Below are positions 34,719-45,277 of a stretch of 64,000 nt of DNA, in pieces. Each line of letters starts with the position of its first letter. The first letter of the stretch is position 1. Below the pieces are notes generated by a model, which did not search any database, was not told the origin of the DNA, and saw nothing but the letters and a program-made list of their open reading frames with translations. This DNA comes from an uncultured Gammaproteobacteria bacterium (GTDB taxonomy: Bacteria > Pseudomonadota > Gammaproteobacteria > Pseudomonadales > Pseudohongiellaceae). The stretch spans positions 170,823 through 234,822 of the forward strand of contig CAJXRP010000004.1 in NCBI GenBank assembly GCA_913060495.1, given 5' to 3'. Position numbers and translations under genes: made by a program.

Positions 34719-34790
34719 AAAACCTGAGATAACCTCTGCATAGGCCCGCCTTGAGCAGAGCCAATTCAAATAAAATCACTGTTGAAATTT

Positions 34791-35969
34791 TTAGCTGCGC
34801 AAGGCTTCCAACAGAGATATCGATGCATAGCTATCCATCGGTAAACCTTGCTGTTCTTGATACGCTCGAATGGCGCTTCTAGTTCTGCTTCCTACTCGAC
34901 CGTCCGGCACACCTGAATCGAAGCCCAAGCCGTTAAGCAGTTCTTGTAATTCCTGCACCTGATCGATACTCATCGCCTGCTCATTTTCCGGCATATGCTG
35001 AATTGGTGGCCCACCAGAAAATCGATCTGCCAGATGCCCCACCGTTAGCGCATAGAAAATTGGCGTATTGTAAACGCGAGTAACTCTAAAATTATCGTAG
35101 GCCAAAAAAGCCGGGCCCTGAGCGCCTGCTGGAATCACTACCGAGGCTTGCATATCTGCTACCGGTATCGGTGAGCCGGAAGTCTGCAAGAGACCGATAT
35201 CACGCCATTCTTGTAGGGATTTGCGGGTGTTGGTGCCAGCTAAAGCAAAGTCGAAGTCAGTGGGGAGCAATATCTCCCTGCCCCAGCGTTCATCGCCCTT
35301 CCATCCCGACTTGGAAAGAAAGTTTGCGGCTGAGTTAAAGATATCCGGCAGGCTATTCCAAATATCGATTCTGCCATCACCATCACCGTCCACTCCGTGC
35401 TCATAGAACACAGAAGGCATGAATTGTAACTGGCCCATGGCTCCCGCCCAAGATCCACTCATGCTCTCGGCTGAGATATGTCCATCGTCAATAATTTGCA
35501 GTGCGGTAAGCATCTGGGAACGGAAGAAATCTGCTCTACGGGGATCATAAGCCAAGGTAGCAAGAGCCTGCAGGACAGAAAAACCACCCGTGTTGCTCCC
35601 AAAATTACTTTCAATAGCCCAGAAAGCCGCTAGATACTGTGGCTGTACGCCGTAACGCTGCCTTACCTGCTCTAACAATGGCCCGTGCTGCTGCAATAAT
35701 TGTTGGCCACGCTCCACCTGGCGGTCTGTGACACGAAGACCAAGGTAGCGGGTAAATGTCTGCACGAACTCAGGTTGACTGCTGTCTAATTCAAGGACTC
35801 GGGGAAGTGGTTCTTGTAGGTCATCAAGTGCCTCTAGTGTGGCACCGCTAATACCAAGCGCGGCGGCCTCGGCACGCAATTCAGCTACCCACTCACTGAA
35901 CGATTGCTCTTGAGACAATGCTGAGGAGCTTAATAGGAGGAACAGTAGGAATGCAGCTGCTGATTTCAT
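34791..35969 (-). CDS. MltB-family lytic transglycosylase with a peptidoglycan-binding domain
   Basis: Periplasmic or outer-membrane-associated enzyme that cleaves peptidoglycan. Signal peptide (MKSAAAFLLFLLLSSSALS), N-terminal family domain, catalytic Glu in AAFWAIESNFG (about residue 120), then SWAGAMGQLQFMPS, and a C-terminal PG_binding_1 domain (about 345-392, LQELLNGLGFDSGVPDGRVG). ATG at 35969 was chosen because it gives a good signal peptide; the ribosome site is poor. There is no lipobox, so it is probably soluble in the periplasm. Confidence 0.9.
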   Translation of the reverse strand: MKSAAAFLLFLLLSSSALSQEQSFSEWVAELRAEAAALGISGATLEALDDLQEPLPRVLELDSSQPEFVQTFTRYLGLRVTDRQVERGQQLLQQHGPLLEQVRQRYGVQPQYLAAFWAIESNFGSNTGGFSVLQALATLAYDPRRADFFRSQMLTALQIIDDGHISAESMSGSWAGAMGQLQFMPSVFYEHGVDGDGDGRIDIWNSLPDIFNSAANFLSKSGWKGDERWGREILLPTDFDFALAGTNTRKSLQEWRDIGLLQTSGSPIPVADMQASVVIPAGAQGPAFLAYDNFRVTRVYNTPIFYALTVGHLADRFSGGPPIQHMPENEQAMSIDQVQELQELLNGLGFDSGVPDGRVGSRTRSAIRAYQEQQGLPMDSYASISLLEALRS

Positions 35970-36076
35970 ACTGCTATGATAATGGATATTGCCGCGAATG
36001 GAAATCTGCAATAGACGAAGAGCTAACTCTCAGACGCCCAATCCTAGCGGCGCTCACATAGTTCGTAGATGACTAA

Positions 36077-36448
36077 TTAGGCCGCGATCGGATCACGCAG
36101 ATACTCGCTCAGCTGTTTTTCATCCTGCTCGGCTAGCGCTTGAAAATTGACACCTAAGTGATAACTGTCCTGACGTTGACGGCGACAATAAGAAACAGTA
36201 CAAGTAGATTTGATTTTTCGAGTACAGCTGCCCTGCGCAGGAAGACTAAATTCTAGCTCGAAGTCTGGGAAGAGCCCAGCCTCAGATTTGAATTTAGTCA
36301 GCTGTTCGATCAATTGATGGCGACATTCCAGCTGAATGCCAGACGGAGACAGATTCATTAGCGTGCCGTTTCTCACAATACCTGCCAAACGGATATTCGC
36401 TTCACCACAAAGGTTTACTCGAGGGTAATTTGGTTTTTCATTGTTCAT
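36077..36448 (-). CDS. PilZ-domain protein
   Basis: 123 residues, a single PilZ domain. PilZ proteins bind c-di-GMP and control motility or surface traits. The second motif is present as NLSPSGIQLE (N/DxSxxG). The first Arg motif (usually RxxxR) is not clear: the N-terminus reads NEKPNYPRVNLCGEA with one Arg. c-di-GMP binding may therefore be weak or lost. It is divergent from the HExxH protease gene. Confidence 0.75.
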   Translation of the reverse strand: MNNEKPNYPRVNLCGEANIRLAGIVRNGTLMNLSPSGIQLECRHQLIEQLTKFKSEAGLFPDFELEFSLPAQGSCTRKIKSTCTVSYCRRQRQDSYHLGVNFQALAEQDEKQLSEYLRDPIAA

Positions 36449-36625
36449 AACATTATTCTTCGAATGATTTAAACAGGGTTACAACATTACTCCAAATACC
36501 CGTTTATCCTAGCTTTTGTTGGCTGAATTATGACCTGCCGCACATTTTTGCAAGCCATAAGAAAAAAATGTGAAGTCGAGGGATGCTTATGGCTAGCAGA
36601 AAATATGAAAAGCAAGGGGAGCTAC

Positions 36626-37372
36626 ATGGCACGTTACGAAATACCGGCTAATCATTCCAATACCTGTCTAGGGAAAATTCTCACATGTATTCTATTACTA
36701 ACCCTCGTCAGCCCTATGGATGTCATTGCAGCCCAAGAGCCGGCCTCTCCCATAGGCGTCATCCGGGAATACGTCGAGCTAGAGGAGCGAAAGAACTACA
36801 GCAGCCTTCTCCGCGAATTTGGAAATAATAAGCGTTTACCCAAGGGGTTTGAACTGCAAACCCTGCTTGCGCTGAAACACTACCCGGAATTACGTAACAC
36901 GAGAATCAACTTCATAGTCGACGACGTTTCGATCCCCCTCTCCTCGCGACCTCATTGGAGCAGTATGCTGCGTTCTGCTAAGAACAGAACCTATCTAGTA
37001 ATCATTGACAACGAACGAGAAGGATCGAGAGAGGCGCTGTTGTTAAAGAACCAACCGTTCAACGCACAGGTTGGAATTATCGGTCATGAACTCTCTCACA
37101 CGGTGTATTACTTGGAGCGCTCATTCTTCGGCATTGTCGGGAACGCCTTGTGCCAGCTTACTGATTGCCGAATAAAATTTGAACGGGCTACCGACAGACG
37201 ACTAATAGATTACGGCCTCGGATGGCAGCGGTTTGACCATGCTACATTCGTTAGGAGTCGAATATCACAAGATCGCGCGTCCGCCTTCACCGCAGAAGGC
37301 GGCGGCGGAGCTTACATGAGTCCTGCCGAAATTATGCGAATCATGGAGGGGCACGAAGTTTATTCAGACTAA
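36626..37372 (+). CDS. Exported HExxH metalloprotease-like protein
   Basis: 248 residues from the ATG at 36626, which has GGGGAG four bases upstream; an earlier frame start lacks a ribosome site. The N-terminus has a hydrophobic export signal (LTCILLLTLVSPMDVIAA). The HExxH zinc motif is GHELSHTVYY, with His154, Glu155 and His158. A third ligand is not obvious; possible Glu or Asp candidates follow in ERATDRRLIDYG. Function unknown, possibly a periplasmic protease. It is convergent with the DUF1501 gene. Confidence 0.65.
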   Translation: MARYEIPANHSNTCLGKILTCILLLTLVSPMDVIAAQEPASPIGVIREYVELEERKNYSSLLREFGNNKRLPKGFELQTLLALKHYPELRNTRINFIVDDVSIPLSSRPHWSSMLRSAKNRTYLVIIDNEREGSREALLLKNQPFNAQVGIIGHELSHTVYYLERSFFGIVGNALCQLTDCRIKFERATDRRLIDYGLGWQRFDHATFVRSRISQDRASAFTAEGGGGAYMSPAEIMRIMEGHEVYSD

Positions 37373-37385
37373 CAACGAGCCCTGC

Positions 37386-38675
37386 TTAGGAGAATAAATT
37401 TAGCTCGGCACCACTTATGCCAAATTGCGAGTTCAAACTCGCAGGAACCCCCGCCATGCGCCGCAATGCAAGATGCACATGCTCGGGAGTAAGAGTTATT
37501 CCATTCGGGTCTAGCTGCAAAGACTGCGGATTGATTTTCAGCGCCTCTACGTGATCGTTCGTTGCACCAATGACTCGATTGCCACGCACTCCTGCACCCA
37601 TTGCCATGATGCTCGTAACGTTCCAGTGATCTTTCCCATTATTGTCATTATAAAAAGGCGTGCGTCCAAAATCTGAACCAACTATTATCGTTACCTTGTC
37701 TTGCAGGTTATTTAGTTCAACCTGACTCCAAAGGTGATCAATACCTTCCAGCAATTCAGTCAATCGTCGACTGTGATTCTGATCGTGGTTGCCGTGGGTG
37801 TCGAAGCCGCCCATATGCATGTTCGCACTTACCGCAACACCACTCGCGAACGCCGCGGTCGCAACTTCTGCCTGCCCCTCTAAACCACTCGACACACGAT
37901 CCGGCAGCAGACTAACAAGCCTGTTTAAGTTGTTGTCGCCGACCCGAGACATAATAAGTTCGTCGAGCTGACTTTTCTTTAATGGCAGCGTAGCCCGCGT
38001 CTTCAGACGTTGCATTCTCGCTCGTCTCGCCTGTTCAATTTCAGCATAGATCGAGGGCGCAAAATACTCTCGACGATCTTCCGGGCCCTCTCCCGGTCTG
38101 CTTGCGTTAGGGAAGGCGAGCTGCTTAAACACCTCACCTCCCCCTATTCGAGCCGGAGCAACCAATGACGCGGTATTGTCGTAGCCACCATTGCTTATAT
38201 AAGACAGAGGTTGAGACGGAGCCGAGGTAGCTGCCGCTAATGCTGCGAAGCTAGGATAACCAGATTCAATTTTCCCACTCCAAACATAGCGAGAGCCAGA
38301 ATCGTGATTATTCGTCTGCGTATCGATGCCGTTTATCACTAGTAAGCGTGAAGCATGTTTCGGGAAAAAGTTCGCAAAATGGCCTGAAGAGTTCGCATCT
38401 GGCGGTTCTATCCCCTCTGGATATGAACCTGGAAAACGAATATTGCCTGCAGCACGAATCGCGTTAACAGCATAATTATTAACCGGTCCTCTGCCATCCA
38501 ATCGTGGACGGTTCCCCTTAGGGTCGATGAAATAAGTAGGGTCCCAACCACCGCCCGCGTTTACAGATATCCAAAATCGGTCAGGACTCGCTTGCTGCGC
38601 GAGTATTGATTGCGGAGGGAGAAGTAAACCTAATCCGCTACCGCTCAAATATTTAAGAAATTGACGTCTGTACAT
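37386..38675 (-). CDS. DUF1501-family exported protein
   Basis: About 429 residues from the ATG at 38675, with GGGGTG five bases upstream; a GTG two codons earlier is also possible. The N-terminus YRRQFLKYLSG followed by a hydrophobic stretch looks like a twin-arginine signal. The alkaline-phosphatase-like fold of DUF1501 is suggested by GGGWDPTYFID, GGFDTHGNHDQNH and VGSDFGRTPFYND. It is 45 bases after the cytochrome-like gene; the two are a common pair in marine and Planctomycete-like bacteria. Confidence 0.8.
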   Translation of the reverse strand: MYRRQFLKYLSGSGLGLLLPPQSILAQQASPDRFWISVNAGGGWDPTYFIDPKGNRPRLDGRGPVNNYAVNAIRAAGNIRFPGSYPEGIEPPDANSSGHFANFFPKHASRLLVINGIDTQTNNHDSGSRYVWSGKIESGYPSFAALAAATSAPSQPLSYISNGGYDNTASLVAPARIGGGEVFKQLAFPNASRPGEGPEDRREYFAPSIYAEIEQARRARMQRLKTRATLPLKKSQLDELIMSRVGDNNLNRLVSLLPDRVSSGLEGQAEVATAAFASGVAVSANMHMGGFDTHGNHDQNHSRRLTELLEGIDHLWSQVELNNLQDKVTIIVGSDFGRTPFYNDNNGKDHWNVTSIMAMGAGVRGNRVIGATNDHVEALKINPQSLQLDPNGITLTPEHVHLALRRMAGVPASLNSQFGISGAELNLFS

Positions 38676-38720
38676 AATCACCCCGTTTGCTGTAAGCAGC
38701 CCGCTTTAGATCCATCTGAT

Positions 38721-41267
38721 CTAACTGTACAAAAATTTGAAGTCAGCCAGCAGATAGGCCACCACCGCCATCCAAGCGCGAATCACATATTGGCGATCCT
38801 GAATTAGGCGATCATCCCTAACATCTTTCTCATAGAGTTGAACGCCATTAAAGTCTTTCGTAACATCGCAATCACTTGGCAACGTGATGTCTGACCATTC
38901 ACCACCATTTGCTAGAATTATTTGGCGGCCGCGATTGAGGCTATTCATAAACAACTGCTCAGTTATCACTAGCTCTTCGGATCCAAGCGGCAGCTCCTCG
39001 CCCAGAAGAAACATATGAAGAAACTGAATATTCTGACGGACTTTAGTCATTACCGAATCATTCAGCGCACCAACTTCGTCATAAGGGCTCATCTCATGAT
39101 CAACAAATAAAAATAGTTTACGTTGTGCCTCTGGCAACCAAAAATCTCGAGGCACTGCATAACATGCCAATTCGTTTGCCATCCGTAACTGCATCGAACC
39201 CATAAGCCCATTGGGAGACTTAAGGCGCGTGGTTACGCTGTCTGAATCGATTCCGCCATATATTTGATGAAAGGTCTTTTTCAGTTTCGAAGTGTAACTA
39301 CTATTAATGTCCTTATAATAATTATCCAGCGAACGTCTCCATTCGAAACCAAACAAAGAGGCAATCTTTCTATCGAGCTGTTCAGGCGTTAATAGATAGC
39401 TCGACCCCGTGTTTAAATGAGCTATCGGGTTAGCGTCAACAGAAAGCCCATCGGCCCGCCAATAGGGGCTCATCATGATCTCTTCGATAAGCGTCTTCAA
39501 ACGAAAGCCATCACTTACGAAACGCGACTGCATATCATTGAGCAGTGTTCTCTCTGCGATATAGGCATCGATTTCTGTTTGAGAACTAATAGTGCTGCCT
39601 GGCACTGACAATGGCTCCTTTCCGGTGAGGCCATTCACCATAATCCTCGCCACAGATTTCGGAAACTTTGGATCTTCCGCAATCTGATGCGCAAGCCATT
39701 GAACAGAACTATCGATATTTCCTGCTAATGGCATAGGCTCGCCATTAAATCCGCGAGCCTCCATGTCGGCATACCAGCCATACCGACTTAGTCGGGCCGG
39801 TCGATACTGTCCCTTGTGATTCCAATTCTGGAAAACTGACGCAACAGGGTCGATCAATGAATGGCACTTCGAACACTCGGGATTATTAATTGTCGGAATT
39901 GGCGTTGTAATGTCTACCGAATTGCCTGGACGGACCCCCTCGATTGCAAGCACGTCGGTATCTAGGAATAAGTCAAATACGACCCTCGCCCTACCCCGGT
40001 TTCGATTTGTAGATGTAGTCGGATAGCGATTGAGAAACATTGGCGAAGTCAGTATCCCAGCATGGGGAACACCGCTTATCCGAGCAGGAAGGAATTCACC
40101 CTCATCATTTAAATTGTTAAACGGAAGACTACCTATGCCATAGGTTTTCGCCGAGTAACTATTAACCATCATGTAGTCAGCTGTAAGTATCTCGGTGAAG
40201 GGCAGATCATTACGCACAATATGATTAATTAGTGCGAGCGGCTCTCGGGCCACTCCATCATTCGTCGCCTGCCGCTGCGAATTGTAATTATTATCGCGAC
40301 TGTCTTTACCTGGATCAAACCAACGACGATTGGGGAAATCATCACTACTTAAGAGGCTTATCGCCGCCTCAGAACCGTTTCTAGAATGGTATTTATCGGT
40401 AAGCAGGTAGTCGTTGAATATTTCTGACAGGCGCGCATAGAATGCTTCTTCGGTCATCATTCCAGCAATGGCCCTGCGCATTCCCGCATCGCCATCGTTT
40501 GCTACCATTCTAAACTCATCCAGCGAAGGCAAGCGGCTAACAAGCTGCTGGGCTGCCCTGCGTAAAGTCTCTGACGTCGATAGAGTGCGAATAAAACCGA
40601 CGGTCTCACCACTGACCTGCTGATTTGAGCTATTGAATGCTCCCAGAATATAGCCTGCCAACAAGTCTGAACATGCCGCATCGCAACTTGCAGCCTGCCC
40701 AAGGGGCATCGTATCGCGGATATAGTTGCTCAAAGCAGACTCATCAGCACAGTTTGCACAGGCTGCAAGCGAAGGGTTACCAGAAACTCCTGTACCACTC
40801 TCACCATGGCAACTGCTGCACTGCTCAATAAAAAGCTCCACTGCTTCGGCCGTAGGCTGAAAATCAGCGGGCTGTTCGTTAATCTGAGCATCTGGATTTA
40901 AGTCTACCGCGTCCGCGATCGAGAAAATGAACTGCCCTTCTCTCGACAGTAACTGCAGCTGCGCGGAGTAGAGTTTGCCCCCAGGCAGCTCGATCTCATC
41001 AATTTCAATGCTTAGCTGGATCGGGTCGAAGACACCAGAATTCGATATTGCGGTTGAAGTTTCTACGGCCTCCTCCAGAACCAGCAAATACTGCTCATTG
41101 AATTCGAGGCGAAAGATTAGCTCCATCGCACCATAGCCATCTATATCTATGCGGGGTATGGAAAGATAGCCATTGGCCAGGGTCGAACGTGCAGCTAAGG
41201 CAGAATTGGAGATCAGTATTAGCACGAGCGCTAGGACCGGTAGAATAATTTTACGCAACGCTATCAC
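38721..41267 (-). CDS. Exported multi-domain c-type cytochrome-like protein (DUF1588/PSCyt3-type)
   Basis: 848 residues. Signal peptide (ending NSALAAR). A heme-binding CSSCH (150-154) sits in the N-terminal half, and a second at 465-469 in PECSKCHSLIDPV, which is the PSCyt3/DUF1588 pattern. A further CANC without His lies after the first site. Exported, so probably periplasmic or on the cell surface. GTG start at 41267 with a perfect AGGAGGT five bases upstream. Its natural partner is the DUF1501 gene downstream. No respiratory-chain role can be assigned. Confidence 0.8.
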   Translation of the reverse strand: MIALRKIILPVLALVLILISNSALAARSTLANGYLSIPRIDIDGYGAMELIFRLEFNEQYLLVLEEAVETSTAISNSGVFDPIQLSIEIDEIELPGGKLYSAQLQLLSREGQFIFSIADAVDLNPDAQINEQPADFQPTAEAVELFIEQCSSCHGESGTGVSGNPSLAACANCADESALSNYIRDTMPLGQAASCDAACSDLLAGYILGAFNSSNQQVSGETVGFIRTLSTSETLRRAAQQLVSRLPSLDEFRMVANDGDAGMRRAIAGMMTEEAFYARLSEIFNDYLLTDKYHSRNGSEAAISLLSSDDFPNRRWFDPGKDSRDNNYNSQRQATNDGVAREPLALINHIVRNDLPFTEILTADYMMVNSYSAKTYGIGSLPFNNLNDEGEFLPARISGVPHAGILTSPMFLNRYPTTSTNRNRGRARVVFDLFLDTDVLAIEGVRPGNSVDITTPIPTINNPECSKCHSLIDPVASVFQNWNHKGQYRPARLSRYGWYADMEARGFNGEPMPLAGNIDSSVQWLAHQIAEDPKFPKSVARIMVNGLTGKEPLSVPGSTISSQTEIDAYIAERTLLNDMQSRFVSDGFRLKTLIEEIMMSPYWRADGLSVDANPIAHLNTGSSYLLTPEQLDRKIASLFGFEWRRSLDNYYKDINSSYTSKLKKTFHQIYGGIDSDSVTTRLKSPNGLMGSMQLRMANELACYAVPRDFWLPEAQRKLFLFVDHEMSPYDEVGALNDSVMTKVRQNIQFLHMFLLGEELPLGSEELVITEQLFMNSLNRGRQIILANGGEWSDITLPSDCDVTKDFNGVQLYEKDVRDDRLIQDRQYVIRAWMAVVAYLLADFKFLYS

Positions 41268-41657
41268 GACAGACCTCCTAATTATTTCTCAGCGACCACT
41301 TGTAAGTGACGGTTAATTATTAGGTATATCTGGCTAGAAAAGAGCGTAACCAATTCACATTAACCACTAGTGGAACAAGCAAAAGGGTTAACACGGTCAC
41401 AGCTTAGGGAGATGCTGAATTGCCAGTGGAGGTGCTTGAAGAGAAAAAGAAAGGAAATATGAATCAGTTATACAAATGGCAGCAATTGCAACCACTCACT
41501 TAAAGTGCTTTCGAGTATATTGGCAGTTTTTATTTAATTTTCAAATAGATGGGGACTTACTCTAAAGTCAAAAATTAATATCAATGGAGTGCAAATACTG
41601 CCGACGAGAAAGCCCGATAAGTATTACTACAACAGAAATCACCTTCATAGGAGCAGC
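41268..41657. other. Gene-free gap upstream of the cytochrome-like gene
   Basis: 390 bases. Contains a perfect palindrome CCACTAGTGG (41364-41373), a possible operator, and a 14-codon frame with a ribosome site at about 41459 that I would not call a gene. I see no terminator after the DUF1631 gene. Confidence 0.4.
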
Positions 41658-43832
41658 CTAGGCAACTGGCACAGGATTCTCATCCCGCAGCTTGGCGATC
41701 ACTGACTCCATTGCTCTATCTATGAGAGGCGCCTCACAGATGACTTTGACCGTGCCTGCTTTTAACTCTCTCGCCAAGCCCATTTTCGATTTTTCGATTA
41801 CCTTTACACCCTGGGCGTTAACAAAAACATACTTCTCGATCGTGTCGATCTTAGCCGCGAGGGTGCAGCGAATGGCTTGCTCTAGCGGCCCTTGAAACTC
41901 TAGCCATATTCCTATTGGATACTTCGAAACTTCCAGCAAATGCTCATCATCGCTGGGTAGGCTGTCCTGCGATACTCCACCTCCAGGCTCAACACCCACA
42001 TCCTTCTGATTGGATTCTTGATGCACACCGAAATTGGCGACAGGAGGCTTCTTGAAACAACCTTCCTGCACACGTTGCAGCTTACCTAACGCCTCCTCGG
42101 CTTCTGCTTTTTCTATGCCCGCAACCTCCAAAGCCTTGCCAAGGTTCAGTAGAAGTCTTGGGTTAACCTTTACGAACCGCTGCAGATCACCTTCCTGCTT
42201 GTAAGCACTAACCGTCCAAAGAAGGACGTCAATAGTGTTCATTACCGGACGCCAACTGATGCCACCGGGGCCTTCACGGAGAATCACCTGCACAACAAAT
42301 TTATGGAAATAAGTCTGCAGAAAGCTTCTTGCGAACAAATCTATCTCCTTGTCCAGAATACGCTCTTCTATCTTATGCAGCGCATACTGTTCGACTTCTT
42401 CCAATCGATTCTTCCGTTCGTCTTCGTCTAACAATTGCTGCTCTTTTTGTTTGTGAGAACGCCCGTATTCATCTTTAAAAGCAAGAAAGTCCTGCAGAAG
42501 GTTTTCCACAACAACAATATCGCCAACAAAATCGCGCACAAGCTTCGTTACTAGCTCTTGCATCTTGCCATACATGGGGTCGTGATCCAGCATTTCGGAT
42601 ACCGTCCAGCCTATGCCTGCTGTCGCCAGCTCATTCAAAAAGATTCGCGCCGGATGATCCCCCGAGTCGAAGAAACTCGAGTCATTCAAAGCTATTTTCA
42701 ATACTGTAATTTGAGTTCTACCTACTAACTCCTTTATCGGAATAGGGACAGTCTTATCATTCCATATTTCATCATACAAAAACGTCACTAGGTTAATAAT
42801 ATCAGAGGATTGACTATCAATAGCTCGCAGCGTGCCGGCACTACTCTCCTGCTCCAGGAGATCTCCAACAGATTGACTGAGATTTTGCGGTTCAGTGGCT
42901 GAAGCCTTTTCGTCGACAGCAGACTCTAACGGCATGGCCTGCTGTAGTTTATTTAACAAGGCGAGAAGCTGATCATCTGCCACCACCTCAAGTTTCTGCT
43001 TCCCAACCATCATGCCATCATGGCCCGCCCCAGGAATCACCACTTTCGCCGATGCCTGACTCTGTTCAGCTTTCCCGGCGCCCGGTGTTCGATGCATGAG
43101 TTTCTGCATTATTGGCAGCAACTGCTGACTCCCAGCCACGGCATTCGAAGTATCGGCGGTGAAGGCCCGATCCGTCGGATCGATTTTCTGCGGCCTGGCA
43201 CTGCGCTTGTTCTGATGCTCAGCTCTACTGCGCGCCGCCATATCAAGATCAGGCAGGATCTTATTGTCGATCAAGATGCCGTTCGCCTCTGCGAGAACCT
43301 TCTCGAGGTTGTAAAATACACCGTGATTGAACTTTCTATAGGTAACCAGCAATTCAGTCGCCGTCATCCCTAGGGGGCGGACTGCCTCCTTGAAAGCCTC
43401 ACCAATCTGCTCTGGGTCCATGGGATTGTTAGATTCGTCAATACGCGTTCCATAAAACAATGTATCTAAGCGAGTTGTGAAAGTGAGGTACTCGCTGATA
43501 TCACAATTCCTAGCATGGGAGATCATGCCTTCCATAGCGATTATAGCTTCAAGATCATCCTCCTCGACTAGACTAAGGCTGCCATAATCCAATACGTTGA
43601 CTTCCTTCGCGACAACACTCGTTAGTTCGTCGAAATACACCCGAATATTCCCGGCGAAGCGCTCCGCTACAGCGCCGCGCTCACTCATTAGGTTTAGATC
43701 GTGTGATCTCTTGCTAGCTGGCTCGTTAGCTATCTTCATACTAGCATCGGAGAGGGCTTCAGAGACCAGCGCTGACAAACTGGCTGCCGCTGCATCACGG
43801 ACGGTATTCAGAATTTTCTTCACATTTTCCAT
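41658..43832 (-). CDS. DUF1631-family protein
   Basis: 724 residues, no signal peptide, almost all helical with charged low-complexity stretches. Resembles the DUF1631 family, which has been linked to c-di-GMP biology; here I only note the resemblance. The N-terminal part has a leading NTVRDAAAASLSALVSEAL. The C-terminal part (about 640-715) has a PilZ-like pattern starting GIWLEFQGPLEQ. The ATG at 43832 has AGGA seven bases upstream. It has no close neighbours on the same strand. Confidence 0.65.
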   Translation of the reverse strand: MENVKKILNTVRDAAAASLSALVSEALSDASMKIANEPASKRSHDLNLMSERGAVAERFAGNIRVYFDELTSVVAKEVNVLDYGSLSLVEEDDLEAIIAMEGMISHARNCDISEYLTFTTRLDTLFYGTRIDESNNPMDPEQIGEAFKEAVRPLGMTATELLVTYRKFNHGVFYNLEKVLAEANGILIDNKILPDLDMAARSRAEHQNKRSARPQKIDPTDRAFTADTSNAVAGSQQLLPIMQKLMHRTPGAGKAEQSQASAKVVIPGAGHDGMMVGKQKLEVVADDQLLALLNKLQQAMPLESAVDEKASATEPQNLSQSVGDLLEQESSAGTLRAIDSQSSDIINLVTFLYDEIWNDKTVPIPIKELVGRTQITVLKIALNDSSFFDSGDHPARIFLNELATAGIGWTVSEMLDHDPMYGKMQELVTKLVRDFVGDIVVVENLLQDFLAFKDEYGRSHKQKEQQLLDEDERKNRLEEVEQYALHKIEERILDKEIDLFARSFLQTYFHKFVVQVILREGPGGISWRPVMNTIDVLLWTVSAYKQEGDLQRFVKVNPRLLLNLGKALEVAGIEKAEAEEALGKLQRVQEGCFKKPPVANFGVHQESNQKDVGVEPGGGVSQDSLPSDDEHLLEVSKYPIGIWLEFQGPLEQAIRCTLAAKIDTIEKYVFVNAQGVKVIEKSKMGLARELKAGTVKVICEAPLIDRAMESVIAKLRDENPVPVA

Positions 43833-44118
43833 ATCAATTCCTAATCAGGACTCCTATCCTAATACAACGTTTACCAGAGAGGTTTGAGACCAACTCGCCT
43901 CCGCACAGTGGCTAGAATGCTAACCCCTGCCGCTTTACAAGTCGACTTCTAGCACCTGCGAATACAATGAAATTTGTTGCCTTCATCTTTGGGGAAGTAC
44001 TCAGCGACAATCAGCTTTTGAGCAAAAATAAGTCCTTCAATTGCGTGATTGCAGATGATAGATTTCGCTACACATCTAAAAACACCAATAATTACCCATC
44101 AGGGGAGTCTCAACGACC

Positions 44119-45246
44119 ATGCATTACCGGAAAATTTTACTTAGCCTCGTCTTGGCCAATCTATTAGCAACGCCAGCATTGGCGCAGGACTCAGGACCTA
44201 TTGGTCCCAGTCCCTATGACTTTAACACCGAGACATGGATGCAACCTTTCGCTGGAGATGGCCTGTCTTGGGGCGGAACTTCGGGAGTGGTCGTAGAATC
44301 AAAAGATAGAATATTTGTGCTTCAGCGCGGCGAGACACAGCTGCCTGACCCGATTCCACCGGAATACACCAGCTTCGCAGGATCGATGGGATGGAACGTG
44401 CTTCGCGGTCGTGGTCGAGTGTGGCAAAACTGCATTTATGTTATTGATAGTGAAGGTAATTTGCTTGAAGTTTGGAACCAGTGGGATCACCTTTTTGCCG
44501 GAACAGATGGCCCCGGACCTCATAGGCTTCGCATGAACCCTTATGATCCTGAAAAACGGCTCTGGCTCGTCGACGAAACCGGCCACATCATCTATGTATT
44601 CTCCAATGACGGTTCGCAGCTACTGATGACTCTGGGCGAGAAGAATGTTGCCGGCAATGATGAATATCACTTCAATCAGCCACAGGATGTGGCCTTCCTA
44701 CCCGATGGAAAGATTCTCATCGCTGATGGCTTAGGTGGAAACAATCGAATAGTCGTACGCGATGCCGCGGGCAAGTACTTATCTGAATTTGGAGAGACAG
44801 GTGAAGGACCGGGGGAATTTGCCAGCGTCCATGCTCTTGCAATGGGTCCTGAAGGCAACTTGTTCGTCTTGGATAGAGACCTACTCAGAATCCAGAATTT
44901 CAAGCAGACAGCTGCGCCTGGCTCGAGCAACTATCCAACTTACGAGCATGAAGCTACGTGGGCCGACCTAGGCATGCCATTAGACATCTTGGTTAGCGAA
45001 GATAGCGCCTGGGTTACAGATCTCAACCCTCCTAAGATTGTACAATTTAATCTCGATGGCACCCGAAAATATACTTGGAACCTGCCGGTAGAAGGGCCTC
45101 ACCGCTGGATAGAAATGCATTCACTATCTGTTGATTCCGATGGCAATTTGTATGGCACTGACAATCAGGCTGGACGTCCACAGAAATTAACGCCTCGCTC
45201 TGATGCCGATCCAGACCTTATCCTTGGCAAGCCCTACGTGCCTTAG
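44119..45246 (+). CDS. Exported NHL/beta-propeller protein
   Basis: 375 residues with a signal peptide (MHYRKILLSLVLANLLATPALAQ). The rest is a six-bladed propeller with NHL-type strands (NQPQDVAFLPDGKILIADG, GEFASVHALAMGPEGNLFV, MHSLSVDSDGNLYGTD). Some proteins of this type are peptidyl-amidoglycolate lyases, but no catalytic set could be verified. Function unknown; periplasmic. The ribosome site GGGGAG lies about 14 bases before the ATG, slightly far. Confidence 0.75.
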   Translation: MHYRKILLSLVLANLLATPALAQDSGPIGPSPYDFNTETWMQPFAGDGLSWGGTSGVVVESKDRIFVLQRGETQLPDPIPPEYTSFAGSMGWNVLRGRGRVWQNCIYVIDSEGNLLEVWNQWDHLFAGTDGPGPHRLRMNPYDPEKRLWLVDETGHIIYVFSNDGSQLLMTLGEKNVAGNDEYHFNQPQDVAFLPDGKILIADGLGGNNRIVVRDAAGKYLSEFGETGEGPGEFASVHALAMGPEGNLFVLDRDLLRIQNFKQTAAPGSSNYPTYEHEATWADLGMPLDILVSEDSAWVTDLNPPKIVQFNLDGTRKYTWNLPVEGPHRWIEMHSLSVDSDGNLYGTDNQAGRPQKLTPRSDADPDLILGKPYVP

Positions 45247-45277
45247 CGAAAACGGTAGTAGAAAAACCACATATCTT

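Noticed and set aside
43967..44167. 66-codon plus-strand frame before the NHL gene
   Set aside because: No ribosome site, no family match, and it overlaps the NHL gene start in another frame.
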